Shown: one piece after another, positions 41,232 through 53,902 of the stretch
Numbering within the stretch: the first letter of the stretch is position 1
How the letters are laid out: every line of letters begins with the position of its first letter
Source of the DNA: CAJBLF01 sp041675025
GTDB taxonomy: Bacteria > Patescibacteriota > Gracilibacteria > Absconditabacterales > Absconditicoccaceae
Reading direction: 5' to 3'
Assembly: GCA_041675025.1 (NCBI GenBank)
Contig: JBAYUS010000001.1
Span: forward strand, 310,001 to 374,000
DNA: 64,000 bases
Notes under the pieces: generated by a model
What the model saw: the letters and a program-made list of their open reading frames with translations, nothing else
Told to the model about the DNA's origin: nothing
Databases searched by the model: none
Translations under genes and position numbers: made by a program

Positions 41232-43652
41232 ATGATAAAATCACTTTCACATTATAAAAGTTTTGATCAAAAATTAGAACATTGGTTACAAACCAAAACT
41301 TTTTTAAAATACATTAAAGTGACTAAAGATTTTTATTTACTCACTTTTTTTTGATTTTTGTTTTTATTTTTGATATTAAGATTATTTTATATTCAAATAA
41401 TACAACACAATTATTATGATACTCTTCTCAATCAACAACATGTAAGTGAAATTTCACTCAAAGCAAAAAGAGGAAATATATTTGCTGATGATAAAGCAGA
41501 AAAACACATACAGCTTACCGATAATATTTCTATGTATAATATATTTATAGATCCAAAGTTTGTTTGGGACAAAGAAAAAGTTATTGATATTATCTCTCCA
41601 GTAGTTTATAAACACTTTTGTGAACTTTATGGTATGCAAGAAACAAATATACTTCAATGTATAAAAAATATAGAACAATTTACTCAAACACAAATAATTC
41701 CCCCAAAACCACAATTCTTTTATTATGGAAGTGGTATAATTTCTTCATGATATTATCTCTATGATCAAACATGATATGATTTACAACTTCAACAAATTCT
41801 TAGTTGATTTACACCAAATATTGCATTAAATCTGATTAAAACAAGAATTAATAATATGATATATATTTGAATAAAACCAAAAAATTATATTGGATTTTTT
41901 GCTAATACAAATTTTCTTACAGACCTAGCAAAACTTAATCTTGATTATATAGATATTCAAGGTAAAAATTATGTTTATATATTGCCTGATAGAGTCGGTA
42001 ATATAAATAAAGATATTATTCCACTCAAAAACATTCTTGAAACATATTGATATCTCAAAAATTTTACTAATTTAGAAAAATCATTTTATAAACAAGAAAA
42101 TAGATATGTAAAAATAATTTCCGATGCTAATCCACTCATTGCTCAAGAAATAAAAGATTTAAAAAATAAATATTATCAGACTCGTTCCAAAGATAGAATT
42201 CCTATCCTTCATTGATTATGAATGGAATCATATACCAAAAGATATTATCAATATGGATCTTTTCTTGCCAATGTTATGTGATTTGTAGATAAAAGTAATA
42301 ATGCATATTACTGAGTAGAACAATATTTTGATGATATACTTCGTGGAAATGATGGAAAAATTGTTTGACGTGCCTCTGCTTGGATTGGTCCCGTATGAGC
42401 AAATGAATTTGAATTGGATGAAGCACAAGATGGAGATGATGTTTATCTCACCATAGATATTGGTATCCAAAAAGAAGCAGAAAGTATAATCCAAAAATAT
42501 CATAATCTACTTCAAGATGATTCTATTAGTGTATTAGTATATGACCCATTTAACTGACAAATTAAAGCTTCAGCAAATTACCCTTCATATAATCCTAATA
42601 ATTATAATGATGCATTTACTCTGCAAGCTCTTTGACCAGAGTATTGATATGTTGTAGATGATCTTAGTTATATAGAAAATCCAGTATATATTAAAACTGG
42701 TGGAGAATATAAACTTGCTACAAGTTATGAAAGAATTGATACTACTATTGCCAAATATATAGCAAAAAATGGATATGGCCCACAAGTATTGGTAGATAAA
42801 AATACTGCTATGGCATATGAACCATGAAGTGTCTTTAAAGCATTTACTGTAGCCATATGACTTGATACTGATGAAATAAGATTTTATGATCCATACAACG
42901 ATCCAGGTGAAGTCAAAGTAGGACAGTTTACTATTAAGAATGCTGATGATATATGTATGTGAGATTGGAATTTTTTGCATGCATTCGTTTGGTCTTGCAA
43001 TGTAGGAATGGTAAGAATAGCACAAAAATTAGGTAAAGAAATTTTCTATAACTATGTAGATAAACTTTGATTTGGAAAAATAACTGGAATAGAAGTAGCA
43101 AATGAAGACTGATGATTTGTAGAATCAACAACAACTGTCTCTGATGCCAGATTTTTTAATAATACCTTTTGACAATGACTTCTGGTTACTCCGATACAAT
43201 TGGCCGCATGATATTGAGCTATCGTAAACGGTGGGTATTATGTTAAACCTACTATTATAAAATGAATATTTGATAGAAAAACTGAAACATATCACTCTAC
43301 TACAACAAAAATAACTAAACAAATATTGAGACCAGAAACAGCAGAAGCAATTAGAATTTGATTATTTGATGTCGTAGAACAGAATCCAGAATTAAAATAT
43401 GCAAAAGTAGAGGGATTCCAACTTGGAGGTAAAACATGAACATCACAAATATCATATAAAGGGAAATATATGAGATGAGTTTGACGAACTAATGGATCAT
43501 TTGTCGGAATTATAACTAAAAATGATCCTAAGTATGTTATTATTATACAAGTACGTAGACCAAGACAAAATCAATGGTGATTTGCAACTGCAGGAAAAAT
43601 ATTCTGAGATTTGGCAAAATTTATTATCAATTATGCATTGATAGAAAAATAA
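41232..43652 (+). CDS. Penicillin-binding protein, class B transpeptidase
   Basis: The 806-aa product crosslinks peptidoglycan at the outer membrane face. It has one membrane helix at about residues 38-60 (LLTFFGFLFLFLILRLFYIQ), a dimerisation domain with KRGNIFADD, and the transpeptidase domain with the SxxK motif EPGSVFK near residue 533, SCN in WSCNVG, and KTGTS near 735. The Gly of KTG and of EPG are TGA, which is strong evidence for the code. It resembles FtsI/PBP2 but has an extended region of about 150 residues before the catalytic domain. No PASTA domain is present. The 280-base gap before it (40952-41231) holds only promoters. Confidence 0.93.
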
Positions 43653-43663
43653 CTAAGAAAATG

Positions 43664-43726
43664 ATGGAGCAAGGAGCAGGTTGCAGGAAGTAGGAATCTA
43701 AACCTGAAACTTGTAATCTGCAACAA
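43664..43726. repeat. Inverted heptamer repeat after the penicillin-binding protein gene
   Basis: GGAGCAA, GGAGCAG, GTTGCAG, GAAGTAG units face AACCTGA, AACTTGT, AATCTGC, AACAA units. It folds as a hairpin 11 bases past the stop and may act as terminator. Confidence 0.75.
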
Positions 43727-43805
43727 TAGTCAAAAAATAAATAGTTGAAAAAAGAATTGTATTCTATACATTGTTAGCAACATTTTACTTTGTTAAATAA
43801 TCAGT

Positions 43806-44171
43806 ATGTTTGGAAAATTATGAGAAATGAAAAAAATGTATGATAAGTATAAGACTTTACAAAAGGCACTTAAAAACTTAGTTATCAGAGCAAAAGAAGG
43901 AAAATTTACTTGATCAGATGGTACAGAACAAGATGCTATCGTAGTAGATATCAGTGGAGAAATGAAATTAAGAGAATTACATATTAATGATGATGCTTTA
44001 TTAAGTCCTTCAAAAAAATCTGAACTTGAAAACCTTATTACTTCTTGTTTTCATAAAGCACAAACTAAAGCTCAAGAAATAGTTGGTGAAAAAACAAAAG
44101 AAATCCTTTGAGTAGATCCTTCTGATATGGCTGGAATGCTTGGTTGAGGTTGAATGCCTGGTATGAGTTAA
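43806..44171 (+). CDS. ybaB: Nucleoid-associated protein YbaB/EbfC
   Basis: This is a small 121-aa DNA-binding protein of the YbaB/EbfC family. The opening MFGKLGEMKKMYDKYKTLQK, the central beta hairpin with IVVDISGEMKLREL, and the C-terminal helix ending in a Gly/Met-rich tail (MAGMLGGGGMPGM) fit the family. Four TGA codons lie in the tail. In other bacteria it is near recR or dnaX; here it stands alone after the penicillin-binding protein gene. Confidence 0.9.
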
Positions 44172-44291
44172 AAAAATATAAGTGTATTATAACACAATTA
44201 TAAAAAATCTCATCTGTCTCATACCAAAGACTCATGGATATTTGAAGAAAAATACTGTATATAAAAAACAATAAATTTCATTGAGTCTTCA

Positions 44292-46010
44292 TTATTTCTG
44301 TAACATTTCTATCATTAAATCTTGATGTCTGTTTTTGAGATCACGGACCAATGTTTTTTTATTTTCCAAAAATCTTTTAATATCAAATCCATATTCTTCT
44401 AACATAAGTGATGTATGATCCACTCCTATATAATGAGGAAGAATAACATAGTCAGCACCCTGTTCATAGAGTTTGATTGCTTCATAAATATGATTGGATA
44501 CGAGAATAATAATCAGATTTGGATTATGTTGTTTTGTTGTTTTTAATAGCACTATATTTTCATCGAATGATTTTATCGTACTAATAATCATTTTACTTTT
44601 CTTAAGATTTAACTCTTCGAGAAAGTCTATATCACCGATATCACCATAAATACAAGGCATTTTCTTTTTTTGAAGATGTGCAATAATTCCTGGATGTTCA
44701 TCTACAAGAAGAATACTTTTATGTGTTTTGTATAATGTACTATACACATTACTTCAAAATCTTCCGTATCCGAAGATTACTATTTCATAATTCTTTTTAT
44801 TGATTTTTTTTGATTCCTTATTTCGTATTCAAGGAAGTAATTTTAATATTGGTTTTAAAAAATGATAAATTTTTTCTCCATATACTACCAAGTAACTTGA
44901 ACCTGTAATAGTAATAAGTCCTACCAATGTAATCATGGATAATATTGTCGGATCTTTGATATATCATGATGTTATTCATATAGTGATAATGAGAAATGAA
45001 AATTCACTAATTTGTCATAAAGATATTCATGTAAGGAAATTATTTTTTCTTGTATGTCATAAAAATCATAGAACTATCATGGTTATGATTGGCTTAATAA
45101 TCAATACAAAGACTACGAATATAATCAATGGTAATATCATCGACATATTTGTTGTTCAAAAATTTACGTGCGATCAAAGTAACACAAAGAATATAACAAT
45201 AAAGAAATCTCTCAATGGTTTTATTCTACTTGTTATTTCAAATCTATATGATGAATTGGCCAATGTTATTCATGCCATTAATGCTCCTATCTCTATACCA
45301 AATCCCAGTCGATGAAATAATGCTCCAAGAATGAAACATCGTCCTATCGAAAATAAAAATAAATATTCTTGAGACTCAGCAATTTTTTTTGTTATCATAG
45401 GAATGAAATACTTACTCAATAAGTATATACCGATTCATAATCCTATAATTTTTGCGACTAAACTTATGATAACAACGGATGATCATACACCTTGAATATT
45501 TTTTAATGTTGCCATTCATAATATGATAAGCATCACGATTAAATCTTGTACGATAAGTACTCCTATACTCAATCTTCCTGAAGTAGATTCCATTTCATCC
45601 CTATCTCCTAAGAGTTTTAATACTACGATAGTACTACTAAATGCTAATCCTATCGATAAAAATATCGACGTCATCATATCAAATCACAACATCGTAGCTA
45701 TAAAATATCCCAATCCTCACGTAATAAGTACTTGGAAAAATCATGCTATAATTGAGGTCCTTCATAGATCTTTTATAATTGTTGGATTCAATTCCATACC
45801 TACGATAAAAAGCAACAAAGCAATACCTAAGTTACCAAATGACTGAAATGCTGTATTTGTTTGAAGTAATGATGGTAAAAATAAACTGATAGCGGTACCA
45901 GCAATAATATATCAGATAATCATAGGCTGTTTTAAGACTTTCATTAAACCTACGCTCATAAGAACGATTCAGATTACAATACCGAGTGATATAAATATTT
46001 GTTCTTCCAT
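44292..46010 (-). CDS. Kef-type monovalent cation/proton antiporter with TrkA-N domain
   Basis: The 572-aa product has about twelve membrane segments of the CPA2 family (MEEQIFISLGIVIGIVL, then FSSTIVVLKLLGDRDEMES with the conserved polar motif). The C-terminal NAD-binding RCK domain starts VIFGYGRFGSNVYSTL. It probably exports K+ or Na+ in exchange for H+ and is gated by the RCK domain. It is transcribed away from gyrA, and its 3' end converges on ybaB with 120 bases between. Confidence 0.9.
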
Positions 46011-46336
46011 CCTATTAACTATACAATATAAACTATATTATAGTATATCTTAAATTAATTATTTGTCAAATATTTGACTTCTTTTAAAAATATATATATT
46101 ATTCACTGAATAATTATTCTATTTTTCACCTATTTTCTTTATTTTTTTGTTTTTCGATAGTTTTTCTTAGTTGCTCTTGGATACATAAAGATATATACGG
46201 ACTAAAAAGCAAAACACTTAATAATCTGTTTTCTTATATTTGTCAACCATTGAATATGGGAAATCCATTGAATTTCTCTTAAGTTTTGTTATATTTTTTG
46301 CCTAACTTATGAAACTTTATATTATTATCATACCCG
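46011..46336. other. Divergent intergenic region between the antiporter and gyrA
   Basis: There is no gene in this 326-base gap. It is very AT-rich, has the short palindrome TCAAATATTTGA near 46068, and contains the gyrA promoter at 46268-46295. Confidence 0.6.
46268..46295 (+). promoter_or_regulatory. Putative gyrA promoter
   Basis: TTGAAT, 16 bp, TATATT, 42 bases before the ATG at 46337. Confidence 0.45.
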
Positions 46337-48907
46337 ATGAGAGAAGATGATAAAAAGGTAATTGCTACATGAACTGTAATACCACATTCTATTGAAGCTG
46401 AGATTTCTAAATCGTATATCGAATATGCGATGTCGGTTATTGTCTCACGTGCTTTACCGGATACAAGAGACTGATTTAAACCTGTATTGAGAAGAATCTT
46501 GTTTGCGATGCAACAGATGAATAATTTTTATAATCAAAAACATAAAAAATCAGCGAGAATTGTCTGAGAAGTTATGGGAAAGTATCATCCACATGGAGAT
46601 AGTAGTATCTATGGAGCTATGGTTCGTATGGCTCAACCATGGGCATTTAGATATCCGTTGATTGATGGACAAGGTAACTTTGGTTCTATTGATGGTGATG
46701 GAGCTGCAGCGATGAGATATACAGAAGCAAGATTGACTAAAATAGCTGAAGAAATGCTTACTGACATAGAACAAGATACTGTTGATCGAAGAGATAATTT
46801 TGATGGAAGTCTACAAGAACCTATTATGCTTCCTACAAAATTTCCAAATCACCTCTGTAATGGTACTATGGGTATTGCAGTTGGTATGGCAACAAATATG
46901 GCACCACATAATCTTAATGAAGTACTTGATGCTTCATTACTTCTTTTGGAAAAAGAAGGTAAAAAAGATAAAAAATGAGAACCTATCGTAATTTCTATCG
47001 ATGAAATTATGGAAATAATTAAAGGTCCAGATTTCCCTACTTGAGGTATTATCTATGATAGCAACAATATCAAAGAAGTATATAAAAAAGGAAAATGAGG
47101 TATTATTATGAGAGGAAAAGCTCATGTAGAAGAAGATAAACATGGAGACATCGTTGTTATCGATGAAATTCCTTACCTTGTAAATAAATCCCTCTTAGTT
47201 TCAAAAATCAGTGAATTAGTTATAGATAAAAAATTGGAAGGTATTGCAGATATGAGAGATGAATCAAGTAAAAATAAAATTAGAATAGCTATGTATTTAA
47301 AACCTGGTATTGATGCCAACAAAATTTTGGTAGAACTTTATAAATATACAGAATTACAAAGTGCATTTAATCTCAATAATGTAACACTTGTAGAATCTGG
47401 TAAACAACCAAGACTTTTGAATATCAAAGATCTTTTGATGGAATTCGTTACCTTTAGAAGATCAGTAGTATACCGTAGATCAGTATTTCAACTTAATAAG
47501 GCAAAAGATAGATTACATATCCTCGAATGATTGAAAAAAGCTATCGATATTATTGATGAAGTAATTGAAACTATCAAGAAATCAGATACTAAAATAGATG
47601 CCAAAAGTAATTTGATTAGTAAATTTGATTTTTCTGAAATGCAAGCAGAATATATTTTGATGATGAGATTACAATCATTGGTAGGTTTAGAAATTAAAAA
47701 AATTATTGATGAAATAGATGAGAAAAAGAGAATTATCGATGAACTTCAAGCAATTCTTGATCAACCAGAAAAACTTGACTGAGTAATCAAAGATGAATTT
47801 AAATATATGAAAAAACACTATGGAGATGAAAGAAAAACTGAGCTCTCTCAAGATGTTAGTGTATATAATGTCTCTGGAAGTCTCAAAGCATTTATGGATG
47901 CTGCAGACAAGATTAAGGAAGATGTAATTGTATGGATTGGAAATGATTATAGCGTTAGAGTTTTATATCAGTCTAGAATCCAAGCAATACCTGATGAAAC
48001 TATGGATCTTATCTATACTCATAATCAAGATAAACTTATTGTGATTACTGATATCGGTGAATTGGTTGTTCAAAGATTGAAAGATCTTTGAAGTTTAGCT
48101 ATGAAACAAACTGCTATCAATCTAAAAGAACATTTCTGACTTAAATGAAAGATTATATTTGCTAAAACACTTCATTTTGACTACCATCATCTCGTTTTCC
48201 TTACAAACCAAAATAGTACTAAAAAAATCAAGAAAGAATTGGTTCTTTCATTCAAGAAGTTTCCAACAGTTATTATGAAACTCGCAGATAAAGAAAAAAT
48301 ATTGAGTATAGAAGCAGTAAATGATAGTGATAATATCGGTATTTTAACTAAACATGGATGGATGTTGCTTTATAAGAGTAGTGATTTGAGACCTATGTGA
48401 AAAACTGCTTGAGGAGTTAAATCTATTGAACTTCAAGAAGGTGATGAAGTAGCAAATATGTTTTTACATAAGGATGAGCCATTTATTCTTATTCATGCCA
48501 ACAAAAATGGAAAATTACTTAATCTTGATGATCTCAAAATACGAAAGAGAGCAAGAAAGGGTCAAGTAGTAATGACAGGAAAAGAAATCCTTGAAGGTGG
48601 AATAAGTATTATCGAATGAGCAATCAGACTTAGATTTAAAGATGGTACTATCAAAACTCTACATTCTAATGACATACATCTTGATGAAACAGATACTCCA
48701 TTAGCGAAGATGGTTGATAAAGATATCGACGTTATTTATAGACCACGAGAAGAAAAAGATGAAAACCTTAGATATAAGGAAGAAAGAAAAAAAGCTGAAA
48801 AAGAAGCTGAAATGATGGAAAAATGAATCACAAGTAATGATACAGAAGAAGATGATACAACAACTACTTCTGAGATTGAAGAAGAAACTACTGAAACTAA
48901 AAAGTAG
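46337..48907 (+). CDS. gyrA: DNA gyrase subunit A
   Basis: GyrA cuts and rejoins DNA in type IIA topoisomerase. The 856-aa product has SYIEYAMSVIVSRALPD, DGFKPVLRRIL, GKYHPHGDSSIYGAM, and the catalytic Tyr in AMRYTEARL at about residue 128. The following TVD-(CGA)-RDNFDGS has CGA (46787-46789, codon 151) where relatives have Trp. The C-terminal beta-pinwheel is present, with a partly conserved GyrA box region near KIRKRARKGQVV, so GyrA is more likely than ParC. The tail is acidic. A single short promoter lies upstream, and htrA follows after 30 bases. Confidence 0.93.
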
Positions 48908-48937
48908 ACTACACTTTATCATATATTTTTTTGGTAC

Positions 48938-50098
48938 ATGCAAAAGAAACACATTAGTTTGCTCGTTGTTTTCAATATTTTTCTTGTATTATTAGGGAGT
49001 CTTATTGTATGGTGAGTCACTCAAAATAAGATTAATACCTTATGAGGTTCTATAGAATCCCGTGTATGAAATAAAGTAAATGATATAAAAATATCTACTT
49101 TTTTATGATTACAATCCTCTCTTGTAGAAACTATCGCAAGCACAAAAAAATCTATAGTAAGTATTACTATAAGCAAGGATGTTAAATTTTATGTAGAAGA
49201 CCCTTCTCAAATGAATGGTCCATGAACCGTTACTCAGCAAACAAGTAAAGTTGGCTGATGAAGTGGTATTATTGTCTCTAAAAAATGATATATTATAACC
49301 AATAAACATGTTGTTCAAGATACTACAGCTAAATATTCTATCAGTCTTTATGATGGGAAAATATATAATGTAGATAAAATATGGTTTGATGATCTCTTAG
49401 ATTTAGCAATTTTAAAAATAGTAGATTCAGAATGAAAGACTCCTATTGATCTTAATCCTGCTTCTTTCCTTTCTTTAGATACCCAGGTAGATATTGGTCA
49501 ATTTGTATTAGCTATGGGAAATTCACTCTCTAATTATTCAAATAATGTAACCATGTGAATAATCTGAGGCAAAAATAAACAATTTACTATCAATAAAAAT
49601 AATCTTTATATCTGACTTTATCAAACCGATGCACTTGTAAGTCCTGGAAATAGCGGTGGACCTCTTCTTGATATCGAATGAAATGTTTTGGGTATGACAA
49701 CGGCTATAACAGAATGACAATGAATAGCCTTTGCTTTGCCAATTAGTAAAGAATTTGTTGCGAGTACAATCACATCTATTGAGAGTTTCTGAAGAATTGC
49801 GAGACCTATTATCGGTATACAATATATAGATATTACTCCTGCTATTAAACAAGAAAATAAACTCACTATAGATAATGGTATTTACATTAAAGATGTACTT
49901 ACTGATTTACCAGCATGGGAAGCCTGACTCAAAATATGAGATGTTATTCTCAGTATTAACAATAAAGATATCAATAACCAATTACCATTTCTCTATCAGC
50001 TCTATACTTTTATTCCTGGAGATACTATTTCATTACATATTCTTAGAGAAAATAAAGATCTCACAATAAATGTCATTTTAGGCTGAAATACACAGTAA
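48938..50098 (+). CDS. HtrA/DegP-type serine protease
   Basis: The 386-aa product is a membrane-anchored quality-control protease. One N-terminal helix (SLLVVFNIFLVLLGSLIVWG) is followed by a trypsin-like domain with the triad His in ITNKHVV (about 124), Asp in LLDLAIL (about 154) and Ser in SPGNSGGPL (about 239). One PDZ domain contains GIYIKDVLTDLPAWEAG. Many TGA codons encode Gly, for example in GGGSGIIVSKKG. It acts on misfolded proteins outside the cytoplasmic membrane. Confidence 0.93.
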
Positions 50099-50247
50099 TA
50101 TTAGTTATTTTTTATAATATCAGCTATTTATGCCATTATTTCTATAAATGTAAATCCAAATGCCAACAGTAATACCAGAAAAGTTGAAAATAGGCACTTT
50201 CTTGAGTACACTTGAGTATCAATATCTTTATTTCATGAATTGATAGT

Positions 50248-50868
50248 ATGCCTACATATATACCTGATTCACTTATCAATGAGATAGAAGAACTCAAGGA
50301 GTTGTGAAAATTTGATGAAGCTATCAAAAAAGTAAACACGATTCTTTTTAGAGATCCGAATAATGAAGACGCACTTTTGCAAGTGACAGATATTCAATAT
50401 AGAAAAGGTGAAATTGGAAAAGCTACCAAAGCTATTGATTTTTTGAATTCAAGAAAAAATAATACTGATCCATTAGGACTCTATATCAAATGAGTACTTG
50501 AAATGGAAAAAAATCATCGAATGGAAGCAAAAAAATTTCTTCAACAAGCATTAGAACTCACTAAAGCAGAAAACCATGAAATTCTTAGATGTTATGGACT
50601 CTGTGAATATTGGTATGGTAATAGAGAAAAAGGTCTTAACTTTCTCAAAGACGCTTTTCATATCAATGGCACTGATGCAGAAGTTATTTACAATCTCATA
50701 GAACTTTATATCCTTGAACATAAATACAAAAAAGCTAAAGATATGATTAAATACTTTTATAAACATCGTGAAAAATTACAGACTATCGACAAAGCAATGG
50801 ATTTCTATGACCAAAAAATCTCCTTATTCGAAAAATTTATTACTACTCAACATATGTTTAAGAAATAA
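50248..50868 (+). CDS. TPR-repeat protein
   Basis: The 206-aa soluble protein is all-helical with four or five tetratricopeptide-like repeats, for example IEELKELGKFDEAIKKVNTI and AKKFLQQALELTKAENHEIL. TPR proteins are scaffolds for protein contacts; the partner is not evident. It lies between htrA and ftsX on the same strand. The 149 bases between it and htrA show no gene. The ATG at 50248 follows a TAG in the same frame. Confidence 0.75.
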
Positions 50869-50876
50869 TTTATTAT

Positions 50877-50955
50877 AGGAGGACGAGGAGAAAGGAGAAA
50901 GGAACAAGGAAGAAATTAAACCTAGCACCATGTCCCATGTCCCAGTTCCCATTTA
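50877..50955. repeat. Heptamer repeat between the TPR gene and ftsX
   Basis: GGAGGAC, GAGGAGA, AAGGAGA, AAGGAAC units face CCATGTC, CCATGTC, CCAGTTC units. It is a purine-rich/pyrimidine-rich inverted variant of the family. Confidence 0.65.
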
Positions 50956-50974
50956 TTATTTTAAATAATAGCTA

Positions 50975-51913
50975 ATGTTAAAAAATTCTCTCTCAAAAAT
51001 CTTTAAACATGACCTCTCCTCTCTTCTAAAAACTTCTTGGACTAATGTGCTTTGAGTTAGTATTTTCATTTGATTTTTACTCTTTCTTTTAAATATTTTT
51101 TTATGAATATCATTATATTCACATCAATTCACTGGCGATCTCAAGGATAGACTTGGTATGTATTTTTATATAAAAGAAGATACAACTCAAACAAATGAAA
51201 TCTATAAAAAAATAATTACACTTAAAGATGAATTGGAGTCAAAATGACTCAAGGTAATGTTCTCATCAAAAGATGATGCATTAGCGTTTTTACAAAAAAA
51301 GATTCCTGATGTAGTAAGTAACTTTCAAAAATTTGGTATAGATAATCCACTACCAGCTACATTATATGTTATGTTTGATAGCGATAATAAATACGAATCA
51401 CTCAAAACTATTATCCTCAAAAACAAAGATATTATCCTCAATACCAAAGATATTGATACATGATCAACACTTCAACAACAAGAAAATAGAGTTCTTACCA
51501 TCATCAATTTAAGTAACTTTGTTATCGGATTGTCTTATGTTATTATTGCCATCTTATTATTGATTATTCTCTCATTCTTAGGATTCTTACTCAAAAACAT
51601 ATTCCATACTTTTCATAGAGAACTTGAAGTCAAGAAAACATTATGAGCAACCTATAAACAAATTACTCAAGGATTCGTAGCACTTACCGTAAATGTACTT
51701 TGATTTTCATTTCTTATCTGCTTAGCATTGTTACTTGTTAGCTGAATCACTATTAACTTCTATATATATAGTCTTTTCAATGTAACGCTTCTGAGTATGT
51801 TTAGCAATATTGCTTTAATCTTAGGTATTTTTATAGCAGAAATACTTGTCGTTGCTGGAGTTTGATTTGGATTTTCATACTTCTTTGCTCGTGCACTCAA
51901 TAAGAAATTATAA
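50975..51913 (+). CDS. ftsX: Cell division protein FtsX
   Basis: FtsX is the membrane partner of the FtsE ATPase and controls peptidoglycan hydrolases during division. The 312-aa product has the FtsX topology: one N-terminal helix, an extracytoplasmic domain with the strand YFYIKED and a LKTIILKNKD region, and three C-terminal helices around ELEVKKTLGATYKQI, the conserved cytoplasmic loop. FtsE is not encoded next to it. Confidence 0.88.
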
Positions 51914-51942
51914 TAGGAGAAAGACGAAAGGAGCAGGTTTCA
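51914..51942. repeat. Short heptamer repeat after ftsX
   Basis: GGAGAAA, GACGAAA, GGAGCAG, GTTTCAA units, a short remnant of the family that begins at the ftsX stop. Confidence 0.6.
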
Positions 51943-51957
51943 AAAAATAATAAATAA

Positions 51958-51993
51958 AAAAACAGACTAGCTATAACGCAAGTCTGTTTTTTT
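51958..51993. terminator. Bidirectional terminator between ftsX and rplA
   Basis: AACAGACT, an 11-base loop and AAGTCTGTT are flanked by an A run on the left and a T run on the right, so it can end transcripts from both converging genes. Confidence 0.88.
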
Positions 51994-52003
51994 ATATTAA
52001 GAA

Positions 52004-52687
52004 CTAAGCTTCTATTTGAATACCAGGTCCCATAGTAGAAGCTATATATGCTCTCTTAATGAGTTTTCCTTTTACTCCTGTAGGTTTACTATCTTCCAAA
52101 GCTTTAAGGAAAGATTTAATATTTTCTTCAATTTGTACTTCTGTGAATGACATTCTTCCTATAGCTGCATTAACATTTCCTGTTTTATCAAGTTTGAATT
52201 CTATTTTTCCTTTTTTAAATTCTGTGACAGCTTGTGCTATATTTGCGACTACTGTTCCTGCTTTTGGAGATGGCATAAGCCCTTTTGGTCCAAGTTGTTT
52301 AGCAACTGGAGCTAAATCTCTAATATGTTCAGGTGTAGTAAGTAATATATCAAAGTCAAATTTTCCTGCTTTAATATCATTGAGCAATACATCTATACCA
52401 GCTATATCTGCTCAAGCTTTTTTAGCTTCAGCTTCATCTGCTGTAAATACTGCAATTCTTTTGCTTTTTCCTGTTCCGTGAGGAAGAATAGTAGTCCCTC
52501 TCATCATCTGATCGGCATATTTTGCATCTGCATTGGTTTTGATTGCAATTTCTACAGATCCATCAAATTTTGAGTATCCGGTTTTTTTAAGTAAAGCTAC
52601 TGCTTCACCGATAGAATACATTTTTGTAGGATCTACTAATTTACTAATTTCACGATACTTTTTTCCATGTTTTTTCATTTTTTCCAT
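52004..52687 (-). CDS. rplA: 50S ribosomal protein L1
   Basis: L1 forms the mobile stalk at the ribosomal E site and binds 23S rRNA and its own mRNA in many bacteria. The 227-aa product has the two-domain pattern: HGKKYREISKLVDPTKMYSI, GTTILPHGTGKSKRIAVF, LGPKGLMPSPKAGTV and the final STMGPGIQIEA. The ATG at 52687 gives the normal family start; an extension to 52711 is possible. It is the last gene of the secE-nusG-rplK-rplA run, and rplJ/rplL do not follow. Confidence 0.96.
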
Positions 52688-52753
52688 ATTATAAATAATA
52701 AAAACGGTCATAACGTCAGCCTAGGCAGACTCCCGTAGTAATTAAGAATTTAA

Positions 52754-53197
52754 CTATTTTTCTATTTCTACTCACATATTTTTTGCTGTCCCTGCGATAG
52801 ATTTCATCATTTTTACAAGATCTTCAGAATTCATATCTCATTGTTTGATATTAGCGATTTCTTCTAAGTCTTTCTTTGAAAGCGTTCAGATTTTAATCTT
52901 ATTTGGTTCTCCTGATCATTTTTTAAGATTGAGTTTCCAAAGAATTAAATTTGAAGTTACTGGACTTCCGATTTTGAGATCAAAAGTTCTATCTGCGTAT
53001 ATAGTAAGTTCTGCTTTTACTTTAACATCTGCTCCATTAAATTTTTTCATAATTTCCATAGTTTTATCATTGAACTCTTTTATAAATTGTCCAATATTTA
53101 CACCATTTGCTTCGAGCATAGGCCCTAAAGGAGGTGCTGGTTGTGCTTTTCCCGCTACTACTTCGAGATTGAGAATATTAGTAATTTTTCCTGCCAT
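52754..53197 (-). CDS. rplK: 50S ribosomal protein L11
   Basis: L11 is part of the GTPase-associated centre. The 147-aa product starts MAGKITNILNLEVVAGKAQP, followed by PAPPLGPMLEANGVNIGQFI. The C-terminal RNA-binding domain ends with the SIAGTAKNMGV motif. TGA codons encode three conserved glycines. It is upstream of rplA with 66 bases between. Confidence 0.96.
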
Positions 53198-53204
53198 TGT
53201 AATT

Positions 53205-53870
53205 TTAATCAATAAATAAAGATTTAAGATATGCTTTAGACTTGTGATACAATGAATATTCCATTTGTACTAGCCATATACCATCATTAAAGTATATCAA
53301 CATAAGTACTTGTTTATCCTTATATTCAGGAAGATTTATAAAGACTATTTTGTTTCCAAATAATTTGTTTTGGAGGATATCTTGTTCTGTAGTCAATGTA
53401 TATAAGCTTCCTTTAAGTGCTCTTGCTATGCTTGTAAAATCATAACTTGGAGTACCTAGATAAATAAACCATATTCCTTGTTCATCAGCCAATGCATATT
53501 GATATTTAATTCATAATTTTTCTATAATTGCTATCGATCAGTAATAAATACTAGTTCCGGAAAGCAATCTAATTGTATTATTTTTATTCATTGTCTCTGT
53601 GGTTATTTTAGGTGCAGAGATAGTTGTTCATGTTTTATTTACTATAGTTGGAATAAGTGATGTTTTTCCACTATTTATTATTGAACTCACAGTGGGTATA
53701 CTATTTCAACTTTTACTAACAATTTGTACAATAGATCATGAATTTTGTGGTTGAATTGTTTTTTTCAATTCATTTCATTTTACTTGATACCACACAATAT
53801 ATACAATCATCAGCGCCAAAAAGAGTAACATCATCGAGAATCTGAGGATTTTTTGCTCTTTTGTATACAT
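53205..53870 (-). CDS. Unknown membrane-anchored protein between nusG and rplK
   Basis: The 221-aa product has one N-terminal membrane helix (FSMMLLFLALMIVYIVWY), a Ser/Thr/Asn-rich linker of about 70 residues, and an outer domain of about 115 residues with no recognised family (contains GTSIYYGSIAIIEKLGI and WFIYLGTPSYDF). It ends 7 bases before rplK begins, so it is expressed with the ribosomal genes. This position is not part of the usual secE-nusG-rplK order. Five TGA codons indicate a resident gene. Confidence 0.7.
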
Positions 53871-53902
53871 CCTAATGAAGCAAAATAAAAGCTATTACAG
53901 AG

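Noticed and set aside
41232..43652. Reading this and other TGA-interrupted genes as pseudogenes
   Set aside because: The interruptions are only TGA, always at glycine positions, with all catalytic motifs intact, so they are recoded genes.
52688..52711. N-terminal extension of L1 to 52711
   Set aside because: The added residues are not in the family, and the start at 52687 gives the usual L1 beginning.
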